NCBI GenBank assembly: GCA_018228665.1 | Contig: CP073692.1 | Location: 1,438,046 to 1,502,045, forward strand | Direction of reading: 5' to 3' | Length of the DNA stretch: 64,000 nt | Source of the DNA: Faecalicatena sp. Marseille-Q4148 | GTDB taxonomy: Bacteria; Bacillota; Clostridia; Lachnospirales; Lachnospiraceae | In this document: positions 43,673-53,120 of the stretch, piece by piece | Position numbering within the stretch: the stretch's first letter is position 1 | Layout: the number at the start of each line of letters is the position of its first letter | The notes under the pieces: generated by a model | The model's input: only the letters and a program-made list of their open reading frames with translations | What the model was told of the DNA's origin: nothing | Databases searched by the model: none | Position numbers and translations under genes: made by a program

Positions 43673-46600
43673 TTATTTTATTGCATCAATCACTGCCATT
43701 AGTTTATTGCCATAATTTTTGTCAGCAGCCCATTTACCGCTTAAAGCCTGTACAGATGTTGCTTTATTTCTCAGCCAATTTCCCCATCTAGGATCTACAC
43801 ATTCCTGATTCAAAGGCTGATCACTCGCATAGCATTTTAAATGCTGTACCTGTGCTCTAATGCCTGTTCTCACATCCGGAAAACTATTTCCTGCTGCTCC
43901 GTTGCCAGTTGCTCCTAAACCACAGAAATTAAACTGCTCTATTTTGACATCTCCGCCAAATTTAAACCATCCTGTCTCCACCATTGCCTGAGCAAATACG
44001 ACTTCTGCCTTTACACCTTCTGCCAGCGCTTCACTTTCTACAATCTTACAAAACTCTTCAATTGTAGGTGCTCCCCCTTTTCCAAGTGCTTCTGATGGAT
44101 ACTCCTTCTTCGCTGCTTTAAAATATGAAATCATTTTTTCAGCTGTCGCTTCAGCAGTTCCCATAATTTTATACACTCTTACACCATCAAAAATCTGACT
44201 GCCTAAAAATTTTTCAGTACCATCGTCAAACTGCACATATCCATGAACATTGTATTTTCCGCTAACATCATGTTTATTGATATCAACTTTCGCTTTCCAT
44301 ACTCCCGTGGCATCACGTTCTGCATTATACCACTGAATATCATTTTGCCCATTTGGTTCACTCCATACAGCAAATTTCACTGTTTTGACATTTCCTAAAA
44401 ATCCGGCATTTGCAGCAGAAATTTCATATAAATCTTTTTCCTCTGTCAGTGCCTGTGCTTTCAGTTGATAATCCGGTTGTTCTATTTTAGCAGTTGTCGT
44501 TTTAATTAAATACTCAGCTCCTGACTGTTCAAACAAATAAATATGAATATTATAAATTCCTGTATCATGCTTATGATTCTTTGCTGAAACATTTACTTTA
44601 TAACTTCCGTCATTCTGCTTTCCTGCAGTATACCAGACTAAATCATCCTGGCCATTTGTTTCACTCCAAACCGCTACCGAAATTTTCTTAACCCCTGTGT
44701 TTGTGTGGACTTCAGCCAAGTTAATACTGATACCACCTTTTCCATCCGTTGTCACATCAATCTTTTCTATTGATGCCATTTCTTGTTTCTTTACTTCAAA
44801 ACTAGTATGTCCTAAAAACTTATCTGTTCCATCTGCTAACATCGCATATACATGAACTAAGAATGTTCCTGAAGACTTATGTTTTGCAATCTCTGCTATA
44901 GCTGTCCATGTTCCTGAACCATTTTGCTTTCCTGTGTACCAGATTAGGTCATCTTGTCCATTTTCTGCACTCCATACTGCAAAACGAACATTTTGTACAT
45001 TTCCATATTTACCGACATTGGCAGCTTTTAATTGAAAGTTTTTCTGACTTCCGTCCATATCACTGGCAGTAATTTTCACTTCCGCCAATTCTACTCTTGT
45101 AGATGTAGTTTTTAACAAAAATGCTTTGCCTGTATTATCAAATAAATATACATGAATATTATAAATTCCAGTATTGTATTTATGATTTTTAATATCTACA
45201 TTAACGTAATATGTTCCATCTGCTTTTTTGCTTGCATCATACCATACAAGGTCATCCTGACCATTTTCTTCACTCCAGATTGGAACCTGGATATTCTTTA
45301 CTCCATTTGATGCTGTTACACCTTTTAATAAAACTTCAAATGTGTTTTCATTTGTTTTATTGACTTCCAGTTTTTCAATAGAAGCTGTTGTCTGTTTTTT
45401 CACTGTGAATTCTGTATTTCCCAAAAACTTATCCGTTCCATCTACTAACATAGAATATGAATGCACATGAAAGACGCCTGTTCCTGTATGCGCGGAAGCG
45501 TCTATTGTAACTTGCCAAACTCCAGAATTATTTCTAGTTCCAAAATACCACTTCAGATCATCTTGACCATTTTCTGCACTCCATACTGCAAAACGGACAT
45601 TCTGTACATTTCCGTAGATACCAACATTTGATGCTGATAATTGTACTTGTGTACTATTGTCTGACAATGGCTTTGCTGCTATACTAACATTTGGAACAGA
45701 TATACTGATTCTTGTTGCCTTAGGCAAGAACGATAAGCCTTCTTTATCAAACAAATAGATATGGATATTATAGATACCGGCATCATATTTATGATTTGCA
45801 ATATTGACCTGTACTTTATAATCGCCATTACTTTGTTTGCTCATTGTATACCAGACAATATCATCCTGACCATTGTTCTCACTCCAAACAGCTGCTTGAA
45901 TCCGGTCAACGCCGTTCGGTGCATTAACTCCACTTAAGACGATATCAAATTTTGTCTTATCAGATGTATCTTGATTTACCTTAAGGATCTCAATGGATGC
46001 TGTATGATAAATAACTTTATATTGACCATCAATTGCCAAACTCTGTTTTCCTTGCTTATCTAAAATATATACATGCGCAATATAGTTTCCTCTGTCACCT
46101 TTATGTTTTTTAATATCGACAGAAACTTTATAGGTACCATCACTTTGCCTTTGTGCCACATACCAATAAATATCATCCTGATTATTATTAGCACTCCAAA
46201 TCGGCACATATATTGTCTGAATCTTCTCTTCATTTTTTACATTAGACAAGACTACATCAAAGGTGTCTTCACCTGTTGCTTTAAATTCGATTTTTCCTAC
46301 CCCTGGCTCTTTTTGAGAAGTACCATTGAGTAAGCCATATTGGTTAATAATCCCTTTTGCATCTGCAATTCCCAGCTGTTTTAAGTAAGATTCTTTTTTT
46401 AGATTAGCTGAATCCACATTTCCTGATACAAACGCATGCTCAATTAGTACAGCCGGTTTACCAAGTGCTTTCGCCTCATTATGTAGTGTCCAGTAATCAT
46501 CTTTCACACCATTTGGATCATGGGAACCGTCCGTAGAATCTTTAGAATAGATTCCCCTGTCTTTCAGACCTAATGCTACCAGTTCTTTCTGGATTTTTTC

Positions 46601-47695
46601 AGCCAATGCCTTACTTTCCAGTCCGATTGCTGCATCATAGCTTTGATTCTGATAAATTACTTCTGCGCCATTTGCTGAACCGCTTCCTGAAGAATTGAAA
46701 TGAAAACTTACAATGACATCTGCACCTTGCTGTACAGCTTTTTGCACTCTCTGTCGTATATCTTTTGCTGAGCTATAACTTCCCGGCAATGGATTCGGAC
46801 ATTCTGCACCAGTTCTTGTCATAATAACTTTTACACCATCATACTTTTCTAATTCTTCTTTACAATAATTCGCTACCTTTAAAGTCAGTACTTCCTCTGC
46901 TAATCCATTGGCATGCGCTCCCCCGCAATGGCTGTCATGCCCTGGATCAAGCGCAATTACGAACTCTGAATCTCTGCTTTCTCTTGCTCTGGTAGAAAAT
47001 TGTGAAATTGCAGTTGGCGCTGCCATTTGCCGGATTGCACTTTCTACTGCCTCTGTAATATTATCTCCGGATTCCTCCACAACATTTCCGTCATCACTCA
47101 TTGCATATGCAGTAACTTCCGGCACAGCTTCTGTATCTTCCCCTTTATCCTCAGCACTTACTTCAAATTCTGCAATTTCTTCCTCTTGAAATTCCAGAAA
47201 CATCTTCTCTTCACCAATAGCACATTCTACTCCTATAAGGCGGTAACTGCCCTGAGATAATATATCATATGGAAGTGTAAATAATACTGTATTATCTACC
47301 ATATTGCTGGCTTCGATTTCATTTCTTTCAGCAGTTTCCTTGAATTCATAAATCAAACTCGCTGAATCTAACTTCTTCTCTTCATCTTCCAAAGCTACTA
47401 CAATATTCTGTTCTTCACCATCCGCTAAAATCTTTTTATCCAAATAGATATACTCTATTTCTTCTTGATTTTCGGGTATTTCTTGTGAATTTTCTACTTC
47501 TTCCTCTTGAGTATTTTCATCAGGATTAGTAGCTTCTGCTTCCTGCTCTAATGAGATTTCATTCTCCTCTTCTGAAATAATTGTCTTATTCTCATCATTT
47601 TCAGAAATTTCTGCCGCCATGGATTCTATTCCAGAAAAAGAAATCAGCATACACATCATTAATATCACACTTATTTTTTTTACCAGCTTATTCAT
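43673..47695 (-). CDS. secreted N-acetylmuramoyl-L-alanine amidase / glucosaminidase with seven GBS Bsp-like repeats
   Basis: 1340 residues. Signal peptide (1-28, ...IESMAAE), a Glu/Asn-rich linker (about 30-80), an Ig-like region, then Amidase_3 (about 243-455: FVIALDPGHDSHCGGAHANG, VSFHFNSSGSGSANGAEV, AVLIEHAFVSG). Next come seven about-100-residue GBS Bsp-like repeats (about 463-1195), each with W-S-x-x-N-G-Q-D-D-x-x-W-Y, and a C-terminal glucosaminidase (about 1210-1340: VVFAQAMVETGWFKFGGDVK with the catalytic Glu, FCGLGATGNGAAGNSF). It cuts both the stem peptide bond and the glycan strand. Its own promoter and terminator bound it inside the polysaccharide locus. GGGAGG ribosome site. Confidence 0.92.
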   Translation of the reverse strand: MNKLVKKISVILMMCMLISFSGIESMAAEISENDENKTIISEEENEISLEQEAEATNPDENTQEEEVENSQEIPENQEEIEYIYLDKKILADGEEQNIVVALEDEEKKLDSASLIYEFKETAERNEIEASNMVDNTVLFTLPYDILSQGSYRLIGVECAIGEEKMFLEFQEEEIAEFEVSAEDKGEDTEAVPEVTAYAMSDDGNVVEESGDNITEAVESAIRQMAAPTAISQFSTRARESRDSEFVIALDPGHDSHCGGAHANGLAEEVLTLKVANYCKEELEKYDGVKVIMTRTGAECPNPLPGSYSSAKDIRQRVQKAVQQGADVIVSFHFNSSGSGSANGAEVIYQNQSYDAAIGLESKALAEKIQKELVALGLKDRGIYSKDSTDGSHDPNGVKDDYWTLHNEAKALGKPAVLIEHAFVSGNVDSANLKKESYLKQLGIADAKGIINQYGLLNGTSQKEPGVGKIEFKATGEDTFDVVLSNVKNEEKIQTIYVPIWSANNNQDDIYWYVAQRQSDGTYKVSVDIKKHKGDRGNYIAHVYILDKQGKQSLAIDGQYKVIYHTASIEILKVNQDTSDKTKFDIVLSGVNAPNGVDRIQAAVWSENNGQDDIVWYTMSKQSNGDYKVQVNIANHKYDAGIYNIHIYLFDKEGLSFLPKATRISISVPNVSIAAKPLSDNSTQVQLSASNVGIYGNVQNVRFAVWSAENGQDDLKWYFGTRNNSGVWQVTIDASAHTGTGVFHVHSYSMLVDGTDKFLGNTEFTVKKQTTASIEKLEVNKTNENTFEVLLKGVTASNGVKNIQVPIWSEENGQDDLVWYDASKKADGTYYVNVDIKNHKYNTGIYNIHVYLFDNTGKAFLLKTTSTRVELAEVKITASDMDGSQKNFQLKAANVGKYGNVQNVRFAVWSAENGQDDLIWYTGKQNGSGTWTAIAEIAKHKSSGTFLVHVYAMLADGTDKFLGHTSFEVKKQEMASIEKIDVTTDGKGGISINLAEVHTNTGVKKISVAVWSETNGQDDLVWYTAGKQNDGSYKVNVSAKNHKHDTGIYNIHIYLFEQSGAEYLIKTTTAKIEQPDYQLKAQALTEEKDLYEISAANAGFLGNVKTVKFAVWSEPNGQNDIQWYNAERDATGVWKAKVDINKHDVSGKYNVHGYVQFDDGTEKFLGSQIFDGVRVYKIMGTAEATAEKMISYFKAAKKEYPSEALGKGGAPTIEEFCKIVESEALAEGVKAEVVFAQAMVETGWFKFGGDVKIEQFNFCGLGATGNGAAGNSFPDVRTGIRAQVQHLKCYASDQPLNQECVDPRWGNWLRNKATSVQALSGKWAADKNYGNKLMAVIDAIK
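44170..46320 (-). repeat. coding repeats: seven GBS Bsp-like units in alternating A/B types
   Basis: The conserved codons for N-G-Q-D-D recur about every 300 bases: near 46165, 45857, 45555, 45250, 44950, 44643 and 44340. Odd units after the first carry VGxYGNVQNVRFAVWSAENG (type B), even ones GVxNGVxxI...WSENNG (type A), so the order is A', A, B, A, B, A, B, with type-specific DNA identity 600 bases apart. Confidence 0.75.
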
Positions 47696-47731
47696 TATTT
47701 CCTCCCTTGTATTTTAACTTTTATCTAAAGT

Positions 47732-47760
47732 AGTATAACATATTTTCTTTCATATGTCAT
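47732..47760 (-). promoter_or_regulatory. promoter of the amidase gene
   Basis: Minus strand ATGACA (47755-47760), 17 bases, TATACT (47732-47737). The -35 overlaps the TGA stop of the upstream GT-C gene, and the 61-base gap holds no terminator. Confidence 0.55.
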
Positions 47761-49685
47761 TCTACTTTATAAATACTTGTGTTATCTTCTGAATAAATTC
47801 TTGTTAATTTAACGGTAGTATTACTGTATTTTTCTAATTCTTCATTAAATGAAATCACATAATCCACATGCAATTCTTTTAATTGCGTTACATTCATAAT
47901 GACTTTCACCAAATCCGGTTGGAGCAGTTCCAATTCTGTATCATCCTCTGTTAATTCCAACATAATGTGTGAATATCTATTATATATATCTTCCTGTTTC
48001 TTCTCAGGATCCAATATGTACCAAAAATCAAAATTCGGACAATTATTCACTGAATTTAGTACTCTTACTCCATTGGCTAATGCGTAACTTTGCAGCGCAA
48101 TTCCGGAATCAACCCCCAGCCACACGGCTTCTGCATCCGCAGTCTTAATTTCCTGTATTTTTTTTGCCAGCGGTTTCTCATGTAACACACCAGTTCCTTT
48201 TGTCAGTGGTGGAACTGTAATCACAACAATAACAGACATTCCTAAGAGAATTGTTGTCAAAATACCATTCACTTTTTTGTCACGTAACATGAACAAAAAT
48301 CCAATCACTCCAAAAATTACTAAAACAAAAATTTGCTTTTTCAGTGAAAAGTATACTGGCTGCAGCGTTTGCAGCGCTTTTATTCCAACGCAAACTACAG
48401 CTAACGAAGAGAACCCGCACACAAAATAGTATTTTACACTTTTTTTATTCGTATAAACATACTCTGACAAAATTTTAATTAATAAGATTACACAAATGAC
48501 ATTCACAATCAGCTGTGACCGTTCCGGTGTTGACATTGACATAAGTGTAATTTTACTTAGGTATTTCATTGGAACATAGTTCCAAAGTGTCATAAGTGCT
48601 GCTATCGTTACCAATATCGTTAGCAGACTGTCTTTTTTATGCTGAATATGGTTTTTGATACATAAATATATTCCCACAAGAATCGGCAATGGGTATAGAC
48701 TAATAAACTGCGCTGCTTCTGACGAATTCACAACCGGATATTTTCCAAATAACCATGACAGTAAATAGTAAAAGTTTAATTGCCAGCCAGTTCCTCCAAC
48801 TGCACTTCTTTCTCCCGGATATACCGTATTTCCCATCGCTTCTATGACATCCAGTGACATAATCAGTCCCGGAGCAACAATCGCACACACAATTGCTACT
48901 GAAATTATCAAATATAAAAATCGTTTCCATGATAATTTTTCTTTATTGTCAACCAATATCCAAATAAAGATGCCAAGAAACAGGTATCCATACGGTATCT
49001 GCCATGCCGGATATACGGTTAAAATGTAACAGCTTCCGGACCATCCAAGTCCAATTGCACTCAATACTTTTTTACTCGTTTCATCAGAAGTAACTAATTT
49101 ATAGAAACACACAGCTGCAATACTTCCTGATCCCATTATGAAAAATGAATTCCACCAGAAAAAAGTTGGAGAACATGCTATCAATACAGCTCCCAGTAGC
49201 GAGTATATTTTTTTTCTTTTTGTCAGAATCATCATCAATTCCAACACCCCAAAAAAAGTCAAAAAAATAGGTAAATTCCAATAAAATGAAAAAGCTTGTT
49301 CCATTGGCAGGAAAAAACTTCCCCAAAATTGAGGAAAACCTAACGCTGTGATTGTTTTTGTTGGAAGTGGCGGAAATAGAACTGTTGAAGTTTCTTTTGC
49401 CATAAGTGCGTTGTTTGTTGGACTAAATTCTTTATTATATAAGTATTGTGAAAACCATTCCGGTGTCGAGACAATAAACTCATCACTCCGAATTGGTTTA
49501 TATTCTCCCCACACTTCTTCATATTTATCATTTTGGATTGATGGCTGAACAATCTCATTATAATATCCCATCGACGAACCATGAAGTCCGTTTGCAACTA
49601 AAAAAATAAAAAGAAAAACTCCAATAAGATATCGAAAACGAAAAACCATCTCACCGATTTGTTTTATTTTTGCTCCTCTATCCAT
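47757..49685 (-). CDS. large polytopic membrane protein, probable GT-C glycosyltransferase (GacL-like role)
   Basis: 642 residues with about twelve hydrophobic helices and a large N-terminal loop (SIQNDKYEEVWGEYKPIRSD, IRSDEFIVSTPEWFSQYLYN) after the first helix, as in GT-C enzymes where acidic residues of loop 1 form the active site. C-terminal soluble region (about 500-642). Related sequences are usually annotated as DUF7657/YfhO-like; I rely on topology. ATG follows the TAA of the DUF2304 gene directly, so the GT2, DUF2304 and this gene are translationally linked: the GT2 makes a polyprenyl-phosphate sugar, and this enzyme could use it outside the membrane. Confidence 0.75.
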   Translation of the reverse strand: MDRGAKIKQIGEMVFRFRYLIGVFLFIFLVANGLHGSSMGYYNEIVQPSIQNDKYEEVWGEYKPIRSDEFIVSTPEWFSQYLYNKEFSPTNNALMAKETSTVLFPPLPTKTITALGFPQFWGSFFLPMEQAFSFYWNLPIFLTFFGVLELMMILTKRKKIYSLLGAVLIACSPTFFWWNSFFIMGSGSIAAVCFYKLVTSDETSKKVLSAIGLGWSGSCYILTVYPAWQIPYGYLFLGIFIWILVDNKEKLSWKRFLYLIISVAIVCAIVAPGLIMSLDVIEAMGNTVYPGERSAVGGTGWQLNFYYLLSWLFGKYPVVNSSEAAQFISLYPLPILVGIYLCIKNHIQHKKDSLLTILVTIAALMTLWNYVPMKYLSKITLMSMSTPERSQLIVNVICVILLIKILSEYVYTNKKSVKYYFVCGFSSLAVVCVGIKALQTLQPVYFSLKKQIFVLVIFGVIGFLFMLRDKKVNGILTTILLGMSVIVVITVPPLTKGTGVLHEKPLAKKIQEIKTADAEAVWLGVDSGIALQSYALANGVRVLNSVNNCPNFDFWYILDPEKKQEDIYNRYSHIMLELTEDDTELELLQPDLVKVIMNVTQLKELHVDYVISFNEELEKYSNTTVKLTRIYSEDNTSIYKVE

Positions 49686-50030
49686 TTATTTTTCTTCCTC
49701 CAGATCTTTTCTCAGCAACGCTAGCTCCTGTGCCAGTTTCTTCACTCGAATAGACATTCTTGAAAGCGACATTGTCAAAGTTAAAATAATCGCCAGTGCA
49801 AACAAGAATCCAAAGAAAAAGAGCATATTTACCGGACTGGCAATTCCAATTTTCTCTGCAATCCATGCCAGCAAATCAGGAAAACATGCCAGAATTATTA
49901 CGCTGACTCCAACTCCAAGCCAGGAAAGTGCATAGCGCAGCTCCAATTTCTTTTTTCGAATCATATTAAGGAGATATGACATTGAAAATAATGCGCCAAA
50001 TACAACAATCAATTGAATTTTAATATCCAT
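49686..50030 (-). CDS. DUF2304 small membrane protein (GacJ-like)
   Basis: 114 residues: three helices (IQLIVVFGALFSMSYLLNMI, YALSWLGVGVSVIILACF, MLFFFGFLFALAIILTLTMS) and a C-terminal coiled tail (KKLAQELALLRKDLEEE). DUF2304 proteins typically sit next to polyprenyl-phosphate GT2 enzymes and, in the streptococcal case I recall (GacJ), stimulate the GT2. Here it directly follows such a GT2 (12 bases) and precedes the GT-C gene. GGGAGG ribosome site. Confidence 0.85.
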   Translation of the reverse strand: MDIKIQLIVVFGALFSMSYLLNMIRKKKLELRYALSWLGVGVSVIILACFPDLLAWIAEKIGIASPVNMLFFFGFLFALAIILTLTMSLSRMSIRVKKLAQELALLRKDLEEEK

Positions 50031-50042
50031 ATACAGACCTCC

Positions 50043-50735
50043 CTAATACTTTCTGATTCTTTCAATTAGAATTGCCATGCTTACTTTAATCATATAATAT
50101 ACTGAATTTTTCATAGAGATTGATGAAACACCGCCAGACCGTTCTTTCATAATTACCGGTATCTCTTTTACTTTTTTCCCACGATTCAGAACAGTAACTA
50201 CACTTTCCGGTTCCGGGTAATCTTTTGGATAATCCTCAGCAAACATTTCTATGATTTCTCTGTCAGCCATACGAAGTCCCGACGTCGGATCTGTAATCGT
50301 AATACCTGTTAGTATTTTTATTAAATGTGTAAAGTATTTTATACCGACGCGTCTAAGTCCGGATGACTGAAACCCCTGTTTTTCTATAAATCTGGAACCT
50401 ATCACCATATTGACTTTTTCTTTTTCCATATACGCAGCCATTTCTTCCAGAAATTTCGGATCATGCTGTCCGTCTCCATCTACCTGAACTGCAATATCAT
50501 ATCCATTTCTTTTGGCATAGAGATAACCTGTCTGGACAGCCCCTCCAATTCCAAGATTAATTGGAAGGGCCACCACATTGTATCCATGTTCATAACAAAT
50601 TTCCAGTGTGTTATCTTTAGAACAGTCATTGATAATTACATAATCAAAATCTGGCGCATTTTTTTTAATTGCTTCTACCGTCCCTACTATATTTTCACTC
50701 TCATTATACGCTGGTATAATAATTAGTTTTTTCAT
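50043..50735 (-). CDS. polyprenyl-phosphate glycosyltransferase, GT2 (DPM1/GacI-like)
   Basis: 230 residues, DPM1-like GT2: LIIIPAYNESENIVGTVEAI, VIINDCSKDNTLEICYEHGY, PINLGIGGAVQTGYLYAKRN, IAVQVDGDGQHDPKFLEEM (DGD site), IGSRFIEKQGF and ITDPTSGLRMADREIIEMF. No C-terminal helix pair; such enzymes work with a small membrane partner, here DUF2304. It makes undecaprenyl-phosphate-sugar for use by a GT-C enzyme. A GlcNAc or glucose donor cannot be decided. Confidence 0.88.
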   Translation of the reverse strand: MKKLIIIPAYNESENIVGTVEAIKKNAPDFDYVIINDCSKDNTLEICYEHGYNVVALPINLGIGGAVQTGYLYAKRNGYDIAVQVDGDGQHDPKFLEEMAAYMEKEKVNMVIGSRFIEKQGFQSSGLRRVGIKYFTHLIKILTGITITDPTSGLRMADREIIEMFAEDYPKDYPEPESVVTVLNRGKKVKEIPVIMKERSGGVSSISMKNSVYYMIKVSMAILIERIRKY

Positions 50736-50752
50736 CCTTTTTCCCCAACTGC

Positions 50753-51895
50753 CTAATATTTACGCCACACCATCTTATTGACTACTCCGGTATAAGATTG
50801 AATCAATTTTACAACTTTTGTACTGACGTTCTCATCTACATAATTCGGTACATCTAATCCATTGTCTCCGTTTTTCACCATTTCAACTGCTGTGTCTACC
50901 GCCTGCAGCACCTGTTCTGTCGTAATACCTGCAAGAATAAAGTTTCCTTTATCCAATGCTTCCGGTCGTTCTGTAGAAGTACGGATGCAGACTGCCGGAA
51001 ACGGGTATCCCTGTGAATTGAAAAAGCTTGACTCCTCCGGAAGTGTACCGCTATCTGATACTACAGCAAAAGCATTCATCTGCAGCTTATTATAATCATG
51101 GAATCCCAATGGTTCATGACATTTTACCAGATCATGGAATTGAAAGCCTCGCTGCTCAATATATTTTTTACTTCTTGGATGCATAGAATACAAAATTGGC
51201 ATTTGATATTTCTCTGCCATTGCATTTACTGCATTCATTAAATTCAAAAAATTACTCTCAGTATCGATATTCTCTTCTCGGTGAGCTGAAAGTAAAATAT
51301 ATTTTCCAGCTTCCAAACCAAGCTTTTCTAAAATATCAGACTGCATAATGCTGTCTAAATTAGCATGAAGAACTTCTGCCATCGGAGATCCCGTAACATA
51401 GGTTCTTTCTTTTGCAGTTCCCTCTGAATTTAAGTATCGTCTTGCATGTTCAGAATAGCACATATTAACATCCGCTATATGATCCACAATTCTTCTATTT
51501 GTCTCTTCCGGAAGGCATTCGTCAAAGCAACGATTACCTGCTTCCATATGGAAAATAGGAATGTGAAGACGTTTCGCAGCGATTGCTGAAAGACAGCTGT
51601 TAGTATCTCCCAAAATCAAAAGTGCATCCGGTTTCACTTCACTCATTAATTTATAACTGCTTGCAATGATATTGCCGATTGTCTCTCCCAAATGTTCCCC
51701 TACCGCATTCAAATAATAATCCGGCTCACGGAGTCCCAGATCATCGAAAAACACCTGATTTAAACAATAATCATAATTTTGTCCGGTATGAACAAGAATC
51801 TGTTCAAAATATACATCACATTTTTTTATTACTGCTGCCAATCGAATAATTTCCGGTCTTGTTCCAACAATTGTCATTAATTTTAGTTTGCTCAT
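50753..51895 (-). CDS. fnlC: UDP-2-acetamido-2,6-dideoxy-L-talose 2-epimerase (FnlC/CapG, WecB family)
   Basis: 380 residues of the UDP-GlcNAc 2-epimerase fold: MTIVGTRPEIIRLAAVI, HTGQNYDYCLNQVFFDDLG, LILGDTNSCLSAIAAKR, FHMEAGNRCFDECLPEETNR, LLSAHREENIDTESNF and VVSDSGTLPEESSFF. In this gene order with fnlA and fnlB it is the third enzyme of UDP-L-FucNAc synthesis rather than a ManNAc-forming WecB. GAGGAG ribosome site; 18 bases after fnlB. Confidence 0.9.
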   Translation of the reverse strand: MSKLKLMTIVGTRPEIIRLAAVIKKCDVYFEQILVHTGQNYDYCLNQVFFDDLGLREPDYYLNAVGEHLGETIGNIIASSYKLMSEVKPDALLILGDTNSCLSAIAAKRLHIPIFHMEAGNRCFDECLPEETNRRIVDHIADVNMCYSEHARRYLNSEGTAKERTYVTGSPMAEVLHANLDSIMQSDILEKLGLEAGKYILLSAHREENIDTESNFLNLMNAVNAMAEKYQMPILYSMHPRSKKYIEQRGFQFHDLVKCHEPLGFHDYNKLQMNAFAVVSDSGTLPEESSFFNSQGYPFPAVCIRTSTERPEALDKGNFILAGITTEQVLQAVDTAVEMVKNGDNGLDVPNYVDENVSTKVVKLIQSYTGVVNKMVWRKY

Positions 51896-51913
51896 TCTCT
51901 TTCTCCTCTTCTG

Positions 51914-53113
51914 CTATACCTGCTCAAAAAATGTATCTGGCTTTTTTTGATCAAAACATTCATTACACCACATGAATGTTACCAAATCCGTATCTCCCTC
52001 ATTGATAATATTGTGTGTATAACCTGTTGGGATATCTATAACTTCAATTCTTTCCCCGCTCACATGATAGTCTATAATCGGATATTCTTTTCCTGTCTGT
52101 GGATTGATTCCAACTTTCCTGAATTGAATCAAACCTTTTCCGCTGACAACAACAAATTTCTCATTTTTTGTGTGATGCCAATGGTTTCCTTTTGTAATTC
52201 CCGGCTTACTAATATTTACAGAAAATTGTCCCCGCTCTTTTGTTCTCAGGATCTCTGTAAAACTTCCTCTGTCATCAATATTCATCTTCAAAGGATATGC
52301 AAATGCATCTTCCGGAAGATAACTTAGATAAGTAGAATACAATTTCTTTGAAAAACTGTTTTCTGTCATATCCGGTACTTCTTTCGTTTCTCTGCTTTCT
52401 TTAAAAGAATATAATAATTCTACAATCTCTCCCAGTGTGACTTCATACACGGTAGGCACATAGCAATAACCGTCCGCTTTGACATTCGCCTGTCCATTTA
52501 AAGCTGCAATCAACTCAGCCACTACATCATCAATGTAAACCAGACTCATTTCTACCTTTGGATCGTTCACTTGAATCGGAAGATTATTTGCTATATTGTG
52601 GCAGAACGTAGCAACTGCGCTGTTATAATTTGGTCTGCACCATTTCCCAAACACATTTGGATAGCGATAAATATATACGGAAGCTCCCGTTTCTTTTGCA
52701 TAATTAAAAAACAAATCTTCTCCTGCTTTTTTGCTTTTTCCATACTCACTTCCTGCAAATCTTCCTTCTAAACTTGCCTGAATAGACGAAGAAAGCATAA
52801 TCGGACAATTATTTTTATATGTTCGAAGAAGTTCCAGTAATTCTGACGAAAATCCAAAATTTCCTTCCATGAACTCTTTCTCATCTTTAGGACGATTCAC
52901 TCCCGCTAAATGAAATACAAAATCAGCTTCTTGACAAAACGCTTCCAACTCTTCTCTTGTATTTCCCAAGTCATATTCTAAAATCTCAATTTCTGATGGC
53001 TCCTTACAATTCTTGATAGAAAAAGAACGATCCTTTCCATCCCGAATATTTTTCAAAGTAGCTACTAAGTTTTGTCCTACAAAGCCTTTTGCTCCGGTAA
53101 TCAAAATTTTCAT
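51914..53113 (-). CDS. fnlB: UDP-2-acetamido-2,6-dideoxy-hexose reductase (FnlB/CapF) with C-terminal cupin
   Basis: 399 residues: an N-terminal SDR NADPH fold (ILITGAKGFVGQNLVATLKN, ADFVFHLAGVNRPKDEKEF, GSEYGKSKKAGEDLFFNYAK with Tyr/Lys pair) followed by a cupin domain (about 260-399, KGNHWHHTKNEKFVVVSGKG with metal His residues). CapF/FnlB carries out epimerisation and reduction to UDP-2-acetamido-2,6-dideoxy-L-talose. Eight bases after fnlA. AGGAAG ribosome site. Confidence 0.93.
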   Translation of the reverse strand: MKILITGAKGFVGQNLVATLKNIRDGKDRSFSIKNCKEPSEIEILEYDLGNTREELEAFCQEADFVFHLAGVNRPKDEKEFMEGNFGFSSELLELLRTYKNNCPIMLSSSIQASLEGRFAGSEYGKSKKAGEDLFFNYAKETGASVYIYRYPNVFGKWCRPNYNSAVATFCHNIANNLPIQVNDPKVEMSLVYIDDVVAELIAALNGQANVKADGYCYVPTVYEVTLGEIVELLYSFKESRETKEVPDMTENSFSKKLYSTYLSYLPEDAFAYPLKMNIDDRGSFTEILRTKERGQFSVNISKPGITKGNHWHHTKNEKFVVVSGKGLIQFRKVGINPQTGKEYPIIDYHVSGERIEVIDIPTGYTHNIINEGDTDLVTFMWCNECFDQKKPDTFFEQV

Positions 53114-53120
53114 TTTCTTC

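Noticed and set aside
44170..46320. Regular about 300-base spaced repeats as a CRISPR-like or satellite array
   Set aside because: The repeats are in frame, protein-level conserved and part of the amidase gene; the units are far too long and diverged for CRISPR.
50753..51895. Assignment as UDP-ManNAc-forming WecB
   Set aside because: Fold motifs alone would allow it, but contiguity with fnlA and fnlB makes the FucNAc role more likely.
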